From assembly GCF_000002425.4 (NCBI RefSeq), contig NC_037275.1:6949777-7013776 (forward strand): a stretch of 64,000 nucleotides of DNA, read 5' to 3'. The stretch comes from Physcomitrium patens. Its lineage: Eukaryota; Streptophyta; Bryopsida; Funariales; Funariaceae. The notes below the pieces were generated by a model. The model did no database searches and was not told the origin of the DNA. It saw only the letters and a list, made by a program, of their open reading frames with translations. The translations under genes and the position numbers were made by a program. Below are positions 39,324-49,740 of the stretch, one piece after another (within the stretch, counting starts at the first letter, position 1; the number at the start of each line of letters is the position of its first letter).

Positions 39324-39388
39324 TCCACATCATCTTAACTTGTACATCCTCTAGTATGCACCAAATGAACTATATGCCATAATTGGCT

Positions 39389-40370
39389 TCACACAATCTT
39401 TTCATTTTCTTCATCAAATCTTTCATTTTTATTTTCACCATCTACTTCAAAATAATTATCTTTTTTAAAAATATTGATATTTTTAGCATAATCTTCTACA
39501 TTGATTTCTCTATCTTGTCTTTCAAAAATCTTCACTTGCTTCCTAGCAATAAGTACCTTCAATCTCATACCATCTAACTCCCTTAATGAATATGTAGTAT
39601 TATCATGAACTATTACTACCACATATGGTCCAAACCAATATTTTGAAAACTTCCACAAAGCACTATGTTGGTTATCCAGACTACTATTATAAACAAGTAT
39701 CCAATCTCCTTCTTCAATTGCTTTAGGCCTCAACTAATGTTGCTTATCAAATCAAGTCTTATTCCTTAACCTTGTCTTTTGTAACCTTTCTAATGCTATT
39801 TTGACATCTTTTGATTTTTGTTCAAGTTGTCAAATTCTAATAGCTAACAATTCTTTTCTTATCAATCTATCTTCCTATGGTAGAACACTCCAAGTTGGCA
39901 TATGTTTTTTTATTGGCATAGTTGATTTTTGACTTGCCATAAGTTCCACTAGCATATATCTGGTCAGTGAACTATATGTTGTTCGATCAGCTCATAATGC
40001 ATAAGGTAGAAGTCAAGGCTATTCTCTCACTCTTCTATTGCAAGCTTAATTAAGGCTTTTACAATCGGTGGATGTCCATGTTTACTCTATGCATTCTTCT
40101 CTGGATTATAAGTAATAGTCAATGATAATTTTATCCCACATCTTTTAAAAAATTTACAAGCTTCATGTACATCCAATTCTCCACAATTTACAATAATTTT
40201 TTTTATACATCCATAGCGACAAATAACATCTTCAAATAAAAACTTGCAAATTTCCTCTATGGACTTTGTTCTTAGTGCCCTACCTTCTACTTGGTTTGAT
40301 AAATCTTCACAAGCCAAAACTAAATATTTCATTTGTGATAGTCCCATCGACATAATAACCAAATCCACAA
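39389..40370 (-). pseudogene. Integrase core and C-terminal region, gypsy copy A
   Basis: The C-terminal frame 39389-39733 (MRPKAIEEGDWILVYNSSLDNQHSALWKF and beyond, cut here) is the best-preserved copy of this end. The core frame 40087-40368 has EDLSNQVEGRALRTKS and CGELDVHEACKFF. The second catalytic Asp is Asn (IIVNCGELD), and the segment expected to carry Glu reads S-K-H-G-H after a stop, so two of three triad residues are lost, both explicable by G to A. Confidence 0.82.
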
Positions 40371-41365
40371 CCTATTTAAAATGAATAGCTAAAGGATATG
40401 TCGGATATAATCCATCTTGATGTTGTATATTTGAATACATTTGACAAGTTATATAAGATTCTACAAATAAAGTTACATCTCAATACATATTCTTCTACCA
40501 ATATCATTCCTTCAATTTAGCAAAAGTAGCCCAAATTCCTCTATGTCCCACCTATAAACTATCATGAAACTCCTTAACTAGTCTTTGTTGATCTTCCTTG
40601 GTACCTACTACTCATCTTGGCATTCCAATTCCTTTCTTTGGTCTCTTCTATAGGAACCTTTCTTGAAGCAAAAATCCATAAGTTTTTTTTTTCTTATTTG
40701 ATTAAATTTTTCTATTGACTAATTTTCTTGTTTAGTTAAGATATTCAAATAAAGACCAAATTTTAAAAATTCTCTTTAATAAAGCTCTTCAAAAAATATC
40801 TTATTTTTTTTATTAAGATTTGATATTAAATAAAATTTTATTCCAACATCATCAATATCTTCAATCATCTTGTCTTTTCTTTCATATCTTGCCTGAGATA
40901 ATATGTCTGCCATCAATTTTTTTTTTAATAGCATGTTTAAATTTTGGATTTAATGACTTAATATAAGAAATCCATCTTAGAATTGCAATATCGAGTGTTA
41001 AACAATTAGTAATCATTCCAAGTAATGGCAAACAATCTATTTCAATTACTACCACAATACTAATGAAATAATCCTTTTCAGCTTTCATAGCTGAAACAAC
41101 TTCCTAAAATTCTCTCTTAATCTGCAAATATGCACATTGATGAGTACTTAAAACTTTAGCTCCAAATCAAACTACAAATTTGATTCTACTTGAATCATCT
41201 TGACTCACAACCCATCCAATAGTAATGGGACTTGTATCCACAATAAGTATTACTTACCTATCACTTTCATAATCAATTCTTCTTAATATTGGAGGTATCA
41301 ATAATAACACCTTTAGTTTTTGCATTGCTTCAGTATTTTTTCTTTTCCGTTTAATTTGACAACCT
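40371..41365 (-). pseudogene. RNase H and integrase zinc-domain region, gypsy copy A
   Basis: The frame 40882-41088 has IEIDCLPLLGM and YIKSLNPKFKH of the RNase H C-terminus. The integrase N-terminal zinc-binding part (40390-40680) survives only as stop-broken fragments. The left part of RNase H ends abruptly at 41365, at the insertion point of the family-T element. Confidence 0.7.
41361..41365. repeat. Target-site duplication, left copy
   Basis: aacct precedes the family-T 5' LTR, and aatct (48962-48966) follows its 3' LTR. The single difference is C/T. Confidence 0.8.
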
Positions 41366-41979
41366 TGTAGAATAAGTAGTTATTTTTAGAATATAGATAC
41401 CTAGTGTATAGTGTAAACAGGGATAAATAACTGCTGAAAAGGTGGTTCAGCAGGTAGAATGGATGAACAGTCAGGAAAAGTAGTTAACATCTGTAGTATA
41501 GGAGTTGGTATCTCGGGGTAGTATAAGGAGGATGGGAGAGGGGAAGAAAAGGCCAGACTGTGAGAGTCGTAAGCCGAGGGCCAAACTGTGAGAGCTGTGA
41601 GCCGAGGGCCAGACTGTGAAAGTTGTGGGCCGGGTTCTGTGTGAAGAATTCCAGTGATTGGAACGAGGGTAATTGTGTGGTGAAAGCTGTGACGGTGCAG
41701 TATTACAGTTGGAGATTATGAGGGTGAATATATTGGTAGAAATAGCAATTATTGGTATGACTGAATTGCTGTAAAGAAGAAACCGATAAAGTGAAGGAGG
41801 AGTTTATAGTTTCCTTGTGTGTTCAAATATTGGAAATAGAGACGATACATTCAGGAGGTAATTGATTGTGTGACCTTAACATGAACGCTTAAGCAACTAG
41901 TCATTCCCCGTGTTCGAATCCCCCTATACGGATTTATGCTGGGAGGTTTCTTCCGTAATAAGTAAAACAAGCAATCACA
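41366..41979 (+). repeat. 5' LTR of the nested family-T element
   Basis: 614 bp, TG...CA. It contains two extra copies of a 28-bp unit (ggccagactgtgagagtc... type, about 41555-41640) that the 3' LTR has only once, which accounts for the 56-bp length difference. Near its end lies 'gtgttcgaatcccc' (41910-41923), resembling a tRNA T-arm or RNA polymerase III B-box. Confidence 0.92.
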
Positions 41980-41982
41980 TTT

Positions 41983-41999
41983 TGGCACCGCTGCCGGGG
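41983..41999 (+). promoter_or_regulatory. Primer-binding site for tRNA-Asp
   Basis: tggcaccgctgccgggg starts three bases after the 5' LTR. The complement of the plant tRNA-Asp 3' end is TGGCGCCGTTGCCGGGG, so two positions differ. It primes minus-strand DNA synthesis. Confidence 0.85.
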
Positions 42000-42173
42000 A
42001 GTGATAATAGCTTTAAGTGTTAGGAATTAATTACCAAACGTGTAAGAAAATTGGCAATGGAAGACGGTTTCAGTAGTGTTTGAAGAAAGAGTATAGTTAT
42101 TAAGAATGAGAATTTAATAGCAAAGAGAATAAAGCAATCAAAGGAAAGAACAGAGTGATCGCAAGCAAATTAT

Positions 42174-43404
42174 TTGCGTAATGAGCGAGATTACAAATTG
42201 AAAAAGAAGCATCGACAAAGTTGGATTAAGCCGTGGTTTCATGCTTGTTGGCATATTCGATCATACCCAAAAGACGATCAACTTCTAATATTTCAGAAGT
42301 ACATACCATTAAAGAAATTGCCAAGAGTACTCACGAAGAGCGCTGCTAATAGTCCAGCAAACCTCTCAAAGCCGTTAATAGAAAACAAGGAAGGCACAGA
42401 GGAATTAGGTACCCCACTGGGTATCTTCCCAATTGGAAATACGTCCGATCCTAACAAGACTGGTTCTGAAGATCGGCATAAATCACTTGCCAATAAAGAT
42501 CAATTCAGAGTATATCAAAACTTGTCGTTTTCATCTCATATTCAATCAGTAAAATTATTTGGGGATAATAATAGTCAATCAAGAATGCCTGGAAGTCCGA
42601 AAAAGACTTTTGTAGGAGACAATTTTTATTTTAATAAGAAATTGAGCGGAACACCAGTATCTTTAATGATGTCCGGAGGACCAGTAGTTCTGATTGCAGT
42701 TCAAATGGATGCAATGGGGGATCGAACGACTAACGTCGCGCCATTACCTACTTTTCGGGATTTGCTAGGTGCAGATCTAGATCAACATTTGTCTCAATTC
42801 TTGACGGCGTGTATAGCCAATAATCCAAGAATAGAAGATGTTTGGCTAAGATGGCTGCCAGCGACATTGAAAGACACAGCGTTTGAGTGATATAACTGCG
42901 AACCTGTGGGACAATTTGTCAATTGGGAGGCATTGAAAAATACATTTTTAGCCCATTTTCGACCAATTGGTTTTGAAGAACATCTTAGAGAAAAATTAAT
43001 GAACAACAGAATGGTACTAGAGAAAGCGGTATAGTCATATTATGGTCGTCTAGTGGATATACTTCGAAAATGGCCAAATAACCAAATGTCGAAATCATTT
43101 GTGTTGTCTATATTGATTAATGGACTACACCCACCAGAATTAAAAATGTTTGTAAAGGATGCCCAATCAGCCACCATTGCATCATCTCTTAAGCGAGCGA
43201 AAGTATGGGAGGAATGTCACTATGACCAGAACTTAACAGTTCGAGCCACGATAATTCCATCTCAAGGAGGTTATCAAATGACAAATTGGAATGACACATC
43301 GGGAAGTTATCTAGGAAGAAATGATTATGGTACAATTCCACAGGAAATAGTGGATGCCATTCCATTCCAAGCTGTACCACCATCATCATCACACCTGTAT
43401 GTGC
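42174..43404 (+). pseudogene. Gag N-terminal and capsid part, family T
   Basis: The frame 42174-42890 leads into a retrotransposon gag domain: PRIEDVWLRWLPATLKDTAFE, then TGA where TGG (Trp) is expected, then NWEALKNTFLAHFRP and EHLREKLMNNRM. A second stop (TAG near 43032) follows, then 43053-43404 to PSSSHLYVL. It is interrupted at 43405 by a family-R LTR and resumes after it. It would form the virus-like particle coat. Confidence 0.82.
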
Positions 43405-44480
43405 TGTCGGGGTAGAGAGAGTTTGCCTCAAGAAAACGTTGGGCTTCTGGCTGTTTCTAATTATTCAATCAAGCTTGAAAATAAGGGAAGCCCTAAGTTT
43501 ATATATAATTTTTCTCTTTTTGAGTAATTACACCAAATACACAATCCTCAAGTAACCCACAACTTCTAAAATATGATAAAATCTTCTAAATCCTTGTTTA
43601 TTCTTATGTGGAGATTTTTCCGAACTTCAATACCTCATATCTCTTAATCCGACCATCCAAACAAACTCAAATTTTACATGAGATACTGATGTATTCTTAA
43701 TAACTTCTACAACAATTTTCAACTGCAATTTCGTTGCAGATCTTGAGATATCTTGAAATCTCTAACAGTTGCTTCAAACCCTTGTCTTTATACATCTGCG
43801 TGCAATTTTCTTCATATCTCACAAAATATAATCTCAAATGCCACGAAATTTGTATTTAAAGCTTCTTAACACAAAATTTTACATTCTCGAAAAAGTTTGA
43901 GTCAAAAATTCGTCCGAAAACTCAAGTTATGGCTCCAACCATTACTACAAACAAACCTGCTTACTTACTGCTTTTGATTTGGAAGCATCGCTTTCAACTC
44001 CTTACAACTCCTTCATATGAACTCTAAAAGCAATAATTCTTTCGTAAAAGATGTAGGCCTTGAAATCGCCGATCTAGTTGAATTTTTCGATCTTCAAAAG
44101 CTACTGTAAAACTCCTCGTACTTTCAAAAGAGTAACAGTATGTCTTAAATAAACACCTTAACTTCAAACGGCTATAACTTTTTCACCCTAACTCCAAATC
44201 CTCTAATTTTTGCATACAAATTGTACTACAAACCCTAAACTTTACAATTCTAGCTTGTAATCTCCGAATTCCTCCGAAAGAGGAACCATAATCCCTAATA
44301 AGGCCTCGGGCAGCCTCCTCAAAGCCCATTGGGCATGGTATTCGACCAATAGGGATGAAGTTCCCCATTCCTTGCCTTCATCCGACCATGCCTTGCTTTC
44401 ATCCCTCCCAATTAGCCTCCTACTAGTTTAGATTTTCATCCTTAGGTTTCCACCTTCTCCCAAGGCTTCATACTAAACAT
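43405..44480 (+). repeat. Solo LTR of family R (+), inside family-T gag
   Basis: Starts tgtcggggtagag. Its reverse complement matches 45340-46432 over its whole length. Gag sequence stops immediately before it and resumes with zinc-knuckle coding soon after it. The distal 130 bp present in the other copy is missing here. No family-R coding sequence is nearby, so this is a solo LTR. Confidence 0.78.
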
Positions 44481-45204
44481 TTAGGAATTGGAATAATTTG
44501 AATTTCACCAAGAAGGTGTATCCAATACTCATGGATTGAGGATGAACCAACCAGGATACCATCAATATCCACCCATGACAAAGCCAATGCCAAACTCTAT
44601 AGTAACAATGGGTCAAGCACGATCCTTTACTCATCCGACATGGAACAGACCTAGCCATTATATATCAGTAGAGACATCCATTATCCTTGAAGGAGTTGGC
44701 AGGAGACGACTTCGTTGCTATCATTGCAAAAAAATTGGACATTATGCGAGTGAATGTCCTAATCCAAGGGCTAGTGATGACTATGCTCCAATATGTGGAA
44801 ATTGTAAGCAATCTCATCACACTTATTAGCAATGCAATGCGCCTTTTAATTATAATACCGGAACCATAAAGATCGATCCCAACTGACCAAGTACCAATAC
44901 CTGTATAGTCCAATAAAAGATCTTATGCATTAAAAGAACCTTTAATGGTAGATAAGTTGGCGAAGTTACCAACGACAATCTCAATTGCCAGGAAGAAATT
45001 GCTGCCGAATGGAGTAAAATCAAAACCAATGAAATGTAAAAGAGCATTGGAAATTACTCTCAATATGGAATCCTATGACATTCTGAGGGATTTGGATGTT
45101 ATTCAGCCTTCAATTACAATGAAGCAACTTTTGGTTGTAGCACCGGAATGTCGATCTATATTGAATTCAGCGTTAATACGATGTCGTAGTGTAAATGCTT
45201 ATAG
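44481..45204 (+). pseudogene. Gag C-terminal part with two zinc knuckles, family T
   Basis: Two CX2CX4HX4C knuckles stand in tandem: CYHCKKIGHYASEC at about 44716-44757 and CGNCKQSHHTY.QC at 44791-44837. The stop in the second replaces Gln by C to T. The end reads QLLVVAPECRSILNSALI, a run that precedes the protease in related elements. The order relative to 42174-43404 and 46433 shows the solo LTRs are later insertions. Confidence 0.85.
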
Positions 45205-46432
45205 TGTGTAAAAATTAGTTAGAACATATTAAATGTTAATAAATCTAAATTATGTTAGAGTGGATAATAGATTAAATTAAAAAGAGTTGGTATGAAAAAA
45301 ATTTATTTTGTTTTCCTTACTTAGTTTGATTATAGTATATAAAAGTTATAGAACCTTAATGTTAAGTATGAAGCCTTGAGAAGAGATAGGGGCCTAAAGA
45401 TGAAGATTTAAACTAATAGGAGGTTAATTGGGAGGGATGAAACCAAGGCATGGTTGGATGAAGGTAGAAATAAGGATCTTCATCCCCATTAGTCGAAATC
45501 CATGACTAATGGGCTTTTAGGAGGCTGCCCGCGACCTTGATAAGGGTTTTGGCGACTTCAAAGAAGCCGTTAGGAAATCAGAGGCAAGTTTTGTAAATTT
45601 TAGGGTTTTGGCTACAATTTTTGTGCAAATTTTATAGGGTTTGGAGTTAGGGTGAATAAGTTATAGCCGTTTGAAGTTAAGGTGTCAATTTGAGACCTAC
45701 TGTTACTCTTTTGAGTTTAGGAGGAGTCTTATGGAAGCTTTTGGAGATCGGAAGGTGCGGCTGGAAGAGCAACTTCAAGATATACATCTTTTGCGAAGGA
45801 AATTTTGCATTTGGAGTTTATGTAAAGGAGTTATAGGGAGTTAAAGACAATGCATTCAAATCAAAGGCAGTAAGTGAGCGGTTTTGTTCAAAGTAGTGTT
45901 AGGAGCCATAACTTGAGTTTTCGAACGAAATTTTGGATCAAACTTTGGGAGAATGTAAAAATTTATGTTAAGAAGCTATCTATATAAGTTTCGTGGCATT
46001 TGGACTTATGGTTTGTGAGATATAAAGAAAATTGCGCGCGGGTATATAAAGATTAGGGTTTGAAGCGACTGTTAGGGTTTTGAAGATATCTCAAGATCCG
46101 CGACGAATTTGCGGTTGAAATTTGTTTTAAAAATTAATAACAACATATCAGTACTTCATGTAAATTTTTATCTTATTTGGACGGTTGGATCAAGAGTTAT
46201 GAGGTGTTCAAGTTCGGGAGAATTTCCACACAAGGATATACAAGGTTTTAGAGTACTTCTACCATATTTTGGATGTTGTTGGTTATTTAAGACTTAAGTA
46301 TTTGGTGTAATTGTCCCAAAAGGAGAACTTATATATATAAAATTAGGGTTTCCTTATTTTAAGCTTGATTGAGCAATTAGTGACAGCCAGAAGCCCAGTG
46401 CTTTCTTGAGGCAAAACCTCTCTACCCCGACA
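45205..46432 (-). repeat. Solo LTR of family R (-), inside family-T gag-pol
   Basis: About 1.23 kb. The minus strand begins TGTCGGGGTAGAGAGG and ends in ACACA. It is inverted relative to 43405-44480 and about 0.72 kb from it. It separates the gag C-terminus from the protease. No clear target duplication was found (tagtg/atgac), so the insertion is old or the edges were altered. Confidence 0.78.
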
Positions 46433-46850
46433 ATGACGAAGATCCCACACTAAAGAAATTCATGAAGTTAGCTTAAACCCAGATCCGGGAGCACCAACAA
46501 TCGATGTATCAATTGATGGCGTTTTAATTCTAGGGGTACAAGTCGATGGTGGCTCTAGTGTGAATTTAATGAATGCAGATACAATAGAGGACTTAGATCT
46601 AAAGCAATTGCTACCTACGACATTGGTATTATAAATGGCAGATCATAGCCGGGTTAAACCAATGGGTATCTTACGGAGTGTTCAAACTATGATTATTGGT
46701 ATTGCATATGAAATCGACTATATTATCTTTCGGTTACAATGTTCGACTTTATCGTATCTAATTTTATTAGGACGATCTTGGCTTTATCAAGCAAAGGCCA
46801 AGAACAATTAGGGTCGGGGTACTTTGAAAATTGGCAAGGGCAGAGACAAA
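46433..46850 (+). pseudogene. Aspartic protease, family T
   Basis: The frame resumes with EVSLNPDPGAPTIDVSIDG and reaches the active site V-D-G-G-S-S-V-N-L-M at about 46541-46570. The D-G-G-S form differs from the common D-T/S-G. A stop interrupts at about 46633 (TAA) and again near 46810. The second half has LLGRSWLYQAKA, the conserved 'LLGR.WL' block of gypsy proteases. Confidence 0.8.
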
Positions 46851-47783
46851 ATGGTGTTACAAATGTACCCAGTACACTATCACGGGGAGTCTCAATTGCT
46901 AGCATCTGAATTAATGTCAGACGATGAGCTAAACTCTGATGATGATAAAGTAGCATCAATTACGGAGGCGCCTGTGGAGGTAGCACTACACCCTGGAGTG
47001 GTGTACCAATGTGGAGGTCGGGGGGAGTACTTGATATACTCGACGGACTCGAAAAACTCGGATTATGTTAGTACTGATTGGATGAGTAAGTATGATGTAC
47101 ATCATATTAATGCCCTGGACATAAGATTCAGTACTTCATACATGTCAAACTTACCAAATGACTTTAAATCAATGTGGGAGTTGAAACAGAACATCGTCAT
47201 TGCACCTTTATGTCAAACTATCAACTTGGCGACCTTAGCAGAACCTCGGAAAATTAAGGTCTACGAAGGTATTAAGGAACAAGAGTTGACCAGCTGGACC
47301 AAATTTTTCTTGCATCATAAATCCACTTTTTCTTGGACTTATGATGATTTAAAACGTATCCCCGCTAAAGTCTATGAGCATCATATCATTTTAGAGGAGA
47401 ATGCTAAACCAGTACGGCAGAGGCAACATCGCCTTAATCCTAAATATTCCCTCATGGTGAAGGAGGAATTGGACAAGCTTCTTGCGGTTGATTTTATTTA
47501 CCCGGTACCAAATAGTGAGTGGGTTTCTCTAATCGTGATGGTACGGAAAAAGAATGGGAATTGTCAAGATTTTCGGAAACTTAATGCGGCCACGAAGAAA
47601 GATTACTTCTCATTACCTTTCACAGACAGTATGGGTAACATGTTATCATTATCACGACTAAGTAAAAGAATAGGAGTGGAGCACCAGTTAAAGTCATTCT
47701 GTGGTCTTGTTTTGGGTTGGCTGGAGTGCCATTTTCTTGTATTTCTTGTGTTTTCGAGAGTAGTAGTTCCAGTTAAGAGTTAA
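46824..47783 (+). pseudogene. Protease to reverse-transcriptase linker and truncated reverse transcriptase, family T
   Basis: A 319-codon open frame. From about 47395 it reads AKPVRQRQHRLNPKYS, VKEELDKLLAVDFIYPV, SEWVSLIVMVRKKNG and DFRKLNAATKKDYFSLPFTD, the fingers region of a gypsy reverse transcriptase. After LPFTDSMGN the homology ends and an unrelated tail follows. The catalytic YxDD region, RNase H and integrase are absent, evidently deleted. Confidence 0.85.
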
Positions 47784-48205
47784 CAGTGAGGAGCTATTCA
47801 TAAGAAAGAGAATACATAGTAGAGACTCTTAGGCAAGAACTATTCTGGGCTTGCAGTCATTCAATTTTGGAACTGGAAAAAGCAACGAGTCAGTTGGTAA
47901 TGGAACCAGAAAAGACCGAGTTATTGGCGCAAGAGAAATTAGTATTGAGTGACCAATACAGATGTGAAACGGAGCGATTAAGGGCTAAAATTGAGGCCTT
48001 AAACGCCGAGGTAACAAGATTGGCAGAGGATTTAGTCAATATTGGTCAAGCACAAGTATCGACGTTGCTAGTTCCCGAAGTTCCAGAAGAAAGGAGTCAC
48101 TTTCAGCGCCAGTTGGAATTGAGAGATATCCAGATCCTGAAATTGGAAGCTCAAGTCCATGAACTGGGTGAGTACAATGAAGACCTTTCAGCTCAGTTGA
48201 GGTAA
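47775..48205 (+). pseudogene. Coiled-coil frame before the 3' LTR, family T
   Basis: The open part (47867-48205) is rich in Glu, Leu, Lys and Gln with heptad-like spacing: LELEKATSQLVMEPEKTELLAQ, cut here, through IEALNAEVTRLAEDLVNI to LRDIQILKLEAQVHEL. The same frame extends upstream to about 47775 (VETLRQELFWAC) and acidic residues follow the TAA at 48206. A homologue lies at 63074-63560 in the second family-T copy. It is the position of the extra third frame of some plant gypsy elements. No transmembrane segment or known domain is seen, so function is unknown. Confidence 0.75.
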
Positions 48206-48403
48206 GAGCCGATGGAAGGATTGGAGGAGGACGAAGATTTGTAGTTGGAACCGAAATTGGTGGAACCAATAACAGATATTGCGGTAATTGATTAATTAGA
48301 TAGGCCAGAGGGATCGCAATTTTTGTAGAGTTTTGTTAGATAATTTTTAGATAGGTATCAATTGAGTGTTTGCGAGGATGCTGCACAGTTAGAAGTGAGG
48401 CTA

Positions 48404-48961
48404 TGTAGAATAAGTAGTTATTTTCAGAATATAGATACCTAGTGTATAGTGTAAACAGGGATAGATAACTGCTGAAAAGGTGGTTCAGTAGGTAGAATGG
48501 ATGAATAGTCAGGAAAAGTAGTTATCATCTATAGTATAGGAGTTGATATCTCGGGGTAGTATAAGGAGGATGGGAGAGGGGAAGAAAAGGCCAGACTATG
48601 AGAGTTGTGAGCCGGGTTCTGTGTGAAGAATTCCAGTGATTGGAATGAAGGTAATTGTGTGCTGAAAGCTGTGAGGGTGCAGTATTACAGTTGGAGATTA
48701 TGAGGGTGAATATATTGGTAGAAATAGCAGTTATTGGTATGACTGAATTACTGTAAGGAAGAGACCGATAAGGTGAAGGAAGAGATTATAGTTTCCTTGT
48801 GTGTTCAAATATTGGAAATAGAGATGATACATTCAAGAGGTAATTGATTGTGTGACCCTAACGTGAACGCTTAAGTAACTAGTCATTCTCCGTATTTGAA
48901 TCTCCCTATACGGGTTTATGCTGGGAGGTTTCTTCCGGAATAAGTAAAACGAGCAATCACA
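48404..48961 (+). repeat. 3' LTR of the nested family-T element
   Basis: 558 bp, TG...CA, about 94 percent identical to the 5' LTR by hand alignment outside the 28-bp units. Followed by the target duplication aatct. Confidence 0.92.
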
Positions 48962-49740
48962 AATCTTTATGTAATAATTCATATAATAGATCTGCTATGT
49001 GAGCATAATAAAGAATCCAAATATAATAAAATACACAAACTCCTAAAAACCTATATACTTCTATTAAAGAATCACATATATCCTTCATCCTTTTAATTGC
49101 ATCAATTTTACTTGGATCTGATTTTTTCCTATAAAATCCACACATGTGCCAAATAATGATAATCTCTTATATTCCAAATATAGATTTTGCTTCTAAAAGT
49201 ATAAAATGAACTTCTTCAAGTTGAGTTTAATTTTTTTCACAATCTTATATATGATCAACAACATACTTACAATATCTCTTCTCATCTAAGGTCTCATCAT
49301 TTTTTTCTTCTTTACATCCTTTGATAGAAACATCATCTAAAAAAGACATAGTTTTTTCAAGAATGAAGTCCTTCAATACCTTGTTCATACCATTCATCAT
49401 ATGTGCAATTGAATTAGTAGCACATTGTTAAAGAGTTTACATTTTAAGTAGTCTAAGTGGCATTCTCATTGTTATTAAATCTCTACTTTTATGTATAAGT
49501 TGAAATTGATCATAACTTGAACATAATCATCCATTGAATAAATTGCCCTTTCTGCAAATGCTTCTACAAACTCATCTACTGAAGATCCTATATCTACATT
49601 TCTAATAGTTACTACATTTATTAGCTCCATATCTTGAATAAAGTGTAATGATCTAATTTTCTTAGGCACAATAAACCAACAATTAGAATATGGAGCAAAA
49701 AAAGGCTCTAAAATCTTCATTTATATTTTTTCCTTCAATA
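48962..49740 (-). pseudogene. Reverse transcriptase, gypsy copy A
   Basis: The catalytic motif is intact as SFLDDVSIKG near 49318-49350. The frame 48957-49145 holds the thumb segment (YRFLGVCVFYYIW and LYELLHKDL) that normally leads into RNase H. It breaks here at the family-T insertion and resumes at 41365. Upstream, 49475-49720 has the fingers segment with LEPFFAPYSNCWFIVPKK. Several stops. Confidence 0.78.

Larger units (their letters stand above)
41366..48961 (+). mobile_element. Family-T gypsy-type element with tRNA-Asp primer site, nested in copy A
   Basis: LTRs at 41366-41979 and 48404-48961 (TG...CA) are flanked by aacct/aatct. A primer-binding site at 41983-41999 matches 15 of 17 bases complementary to the tRNA-Asp 3' end, as in Tat/Athila-type gypsy elements. 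The order is gag, two zinc knuckles, protease, the first part of reverse transcriptase, then directly a coiled-coil frame and the 3' LTR. Most of reverse transcriptase and all of RNase H and integrase are missing, so this copy is a deletion derivative. Two family-R solo LTRs (43405-44480 and 45205-46432) interrupt it. By hand count the LTRs differ by about 28 transitions and 5 transversions. Confidence 0.9.

Noticed and set aside
41880..41940. A tRNA gene in the family-T LTR
   Set aside because: Only a T-arm-like stretch is present. No acceptor stem, D-arm or anticodon arm can be folded around it.
43405..46432. A single long-terminal-inverted-repeat DNA transposon with captured gag
   Set aside because: The loop holds gag zinc knuckles in the right order and orientation between the gag and protease of the surrounding element, so the loop is host-element sequence and the arms are two separate insertions.
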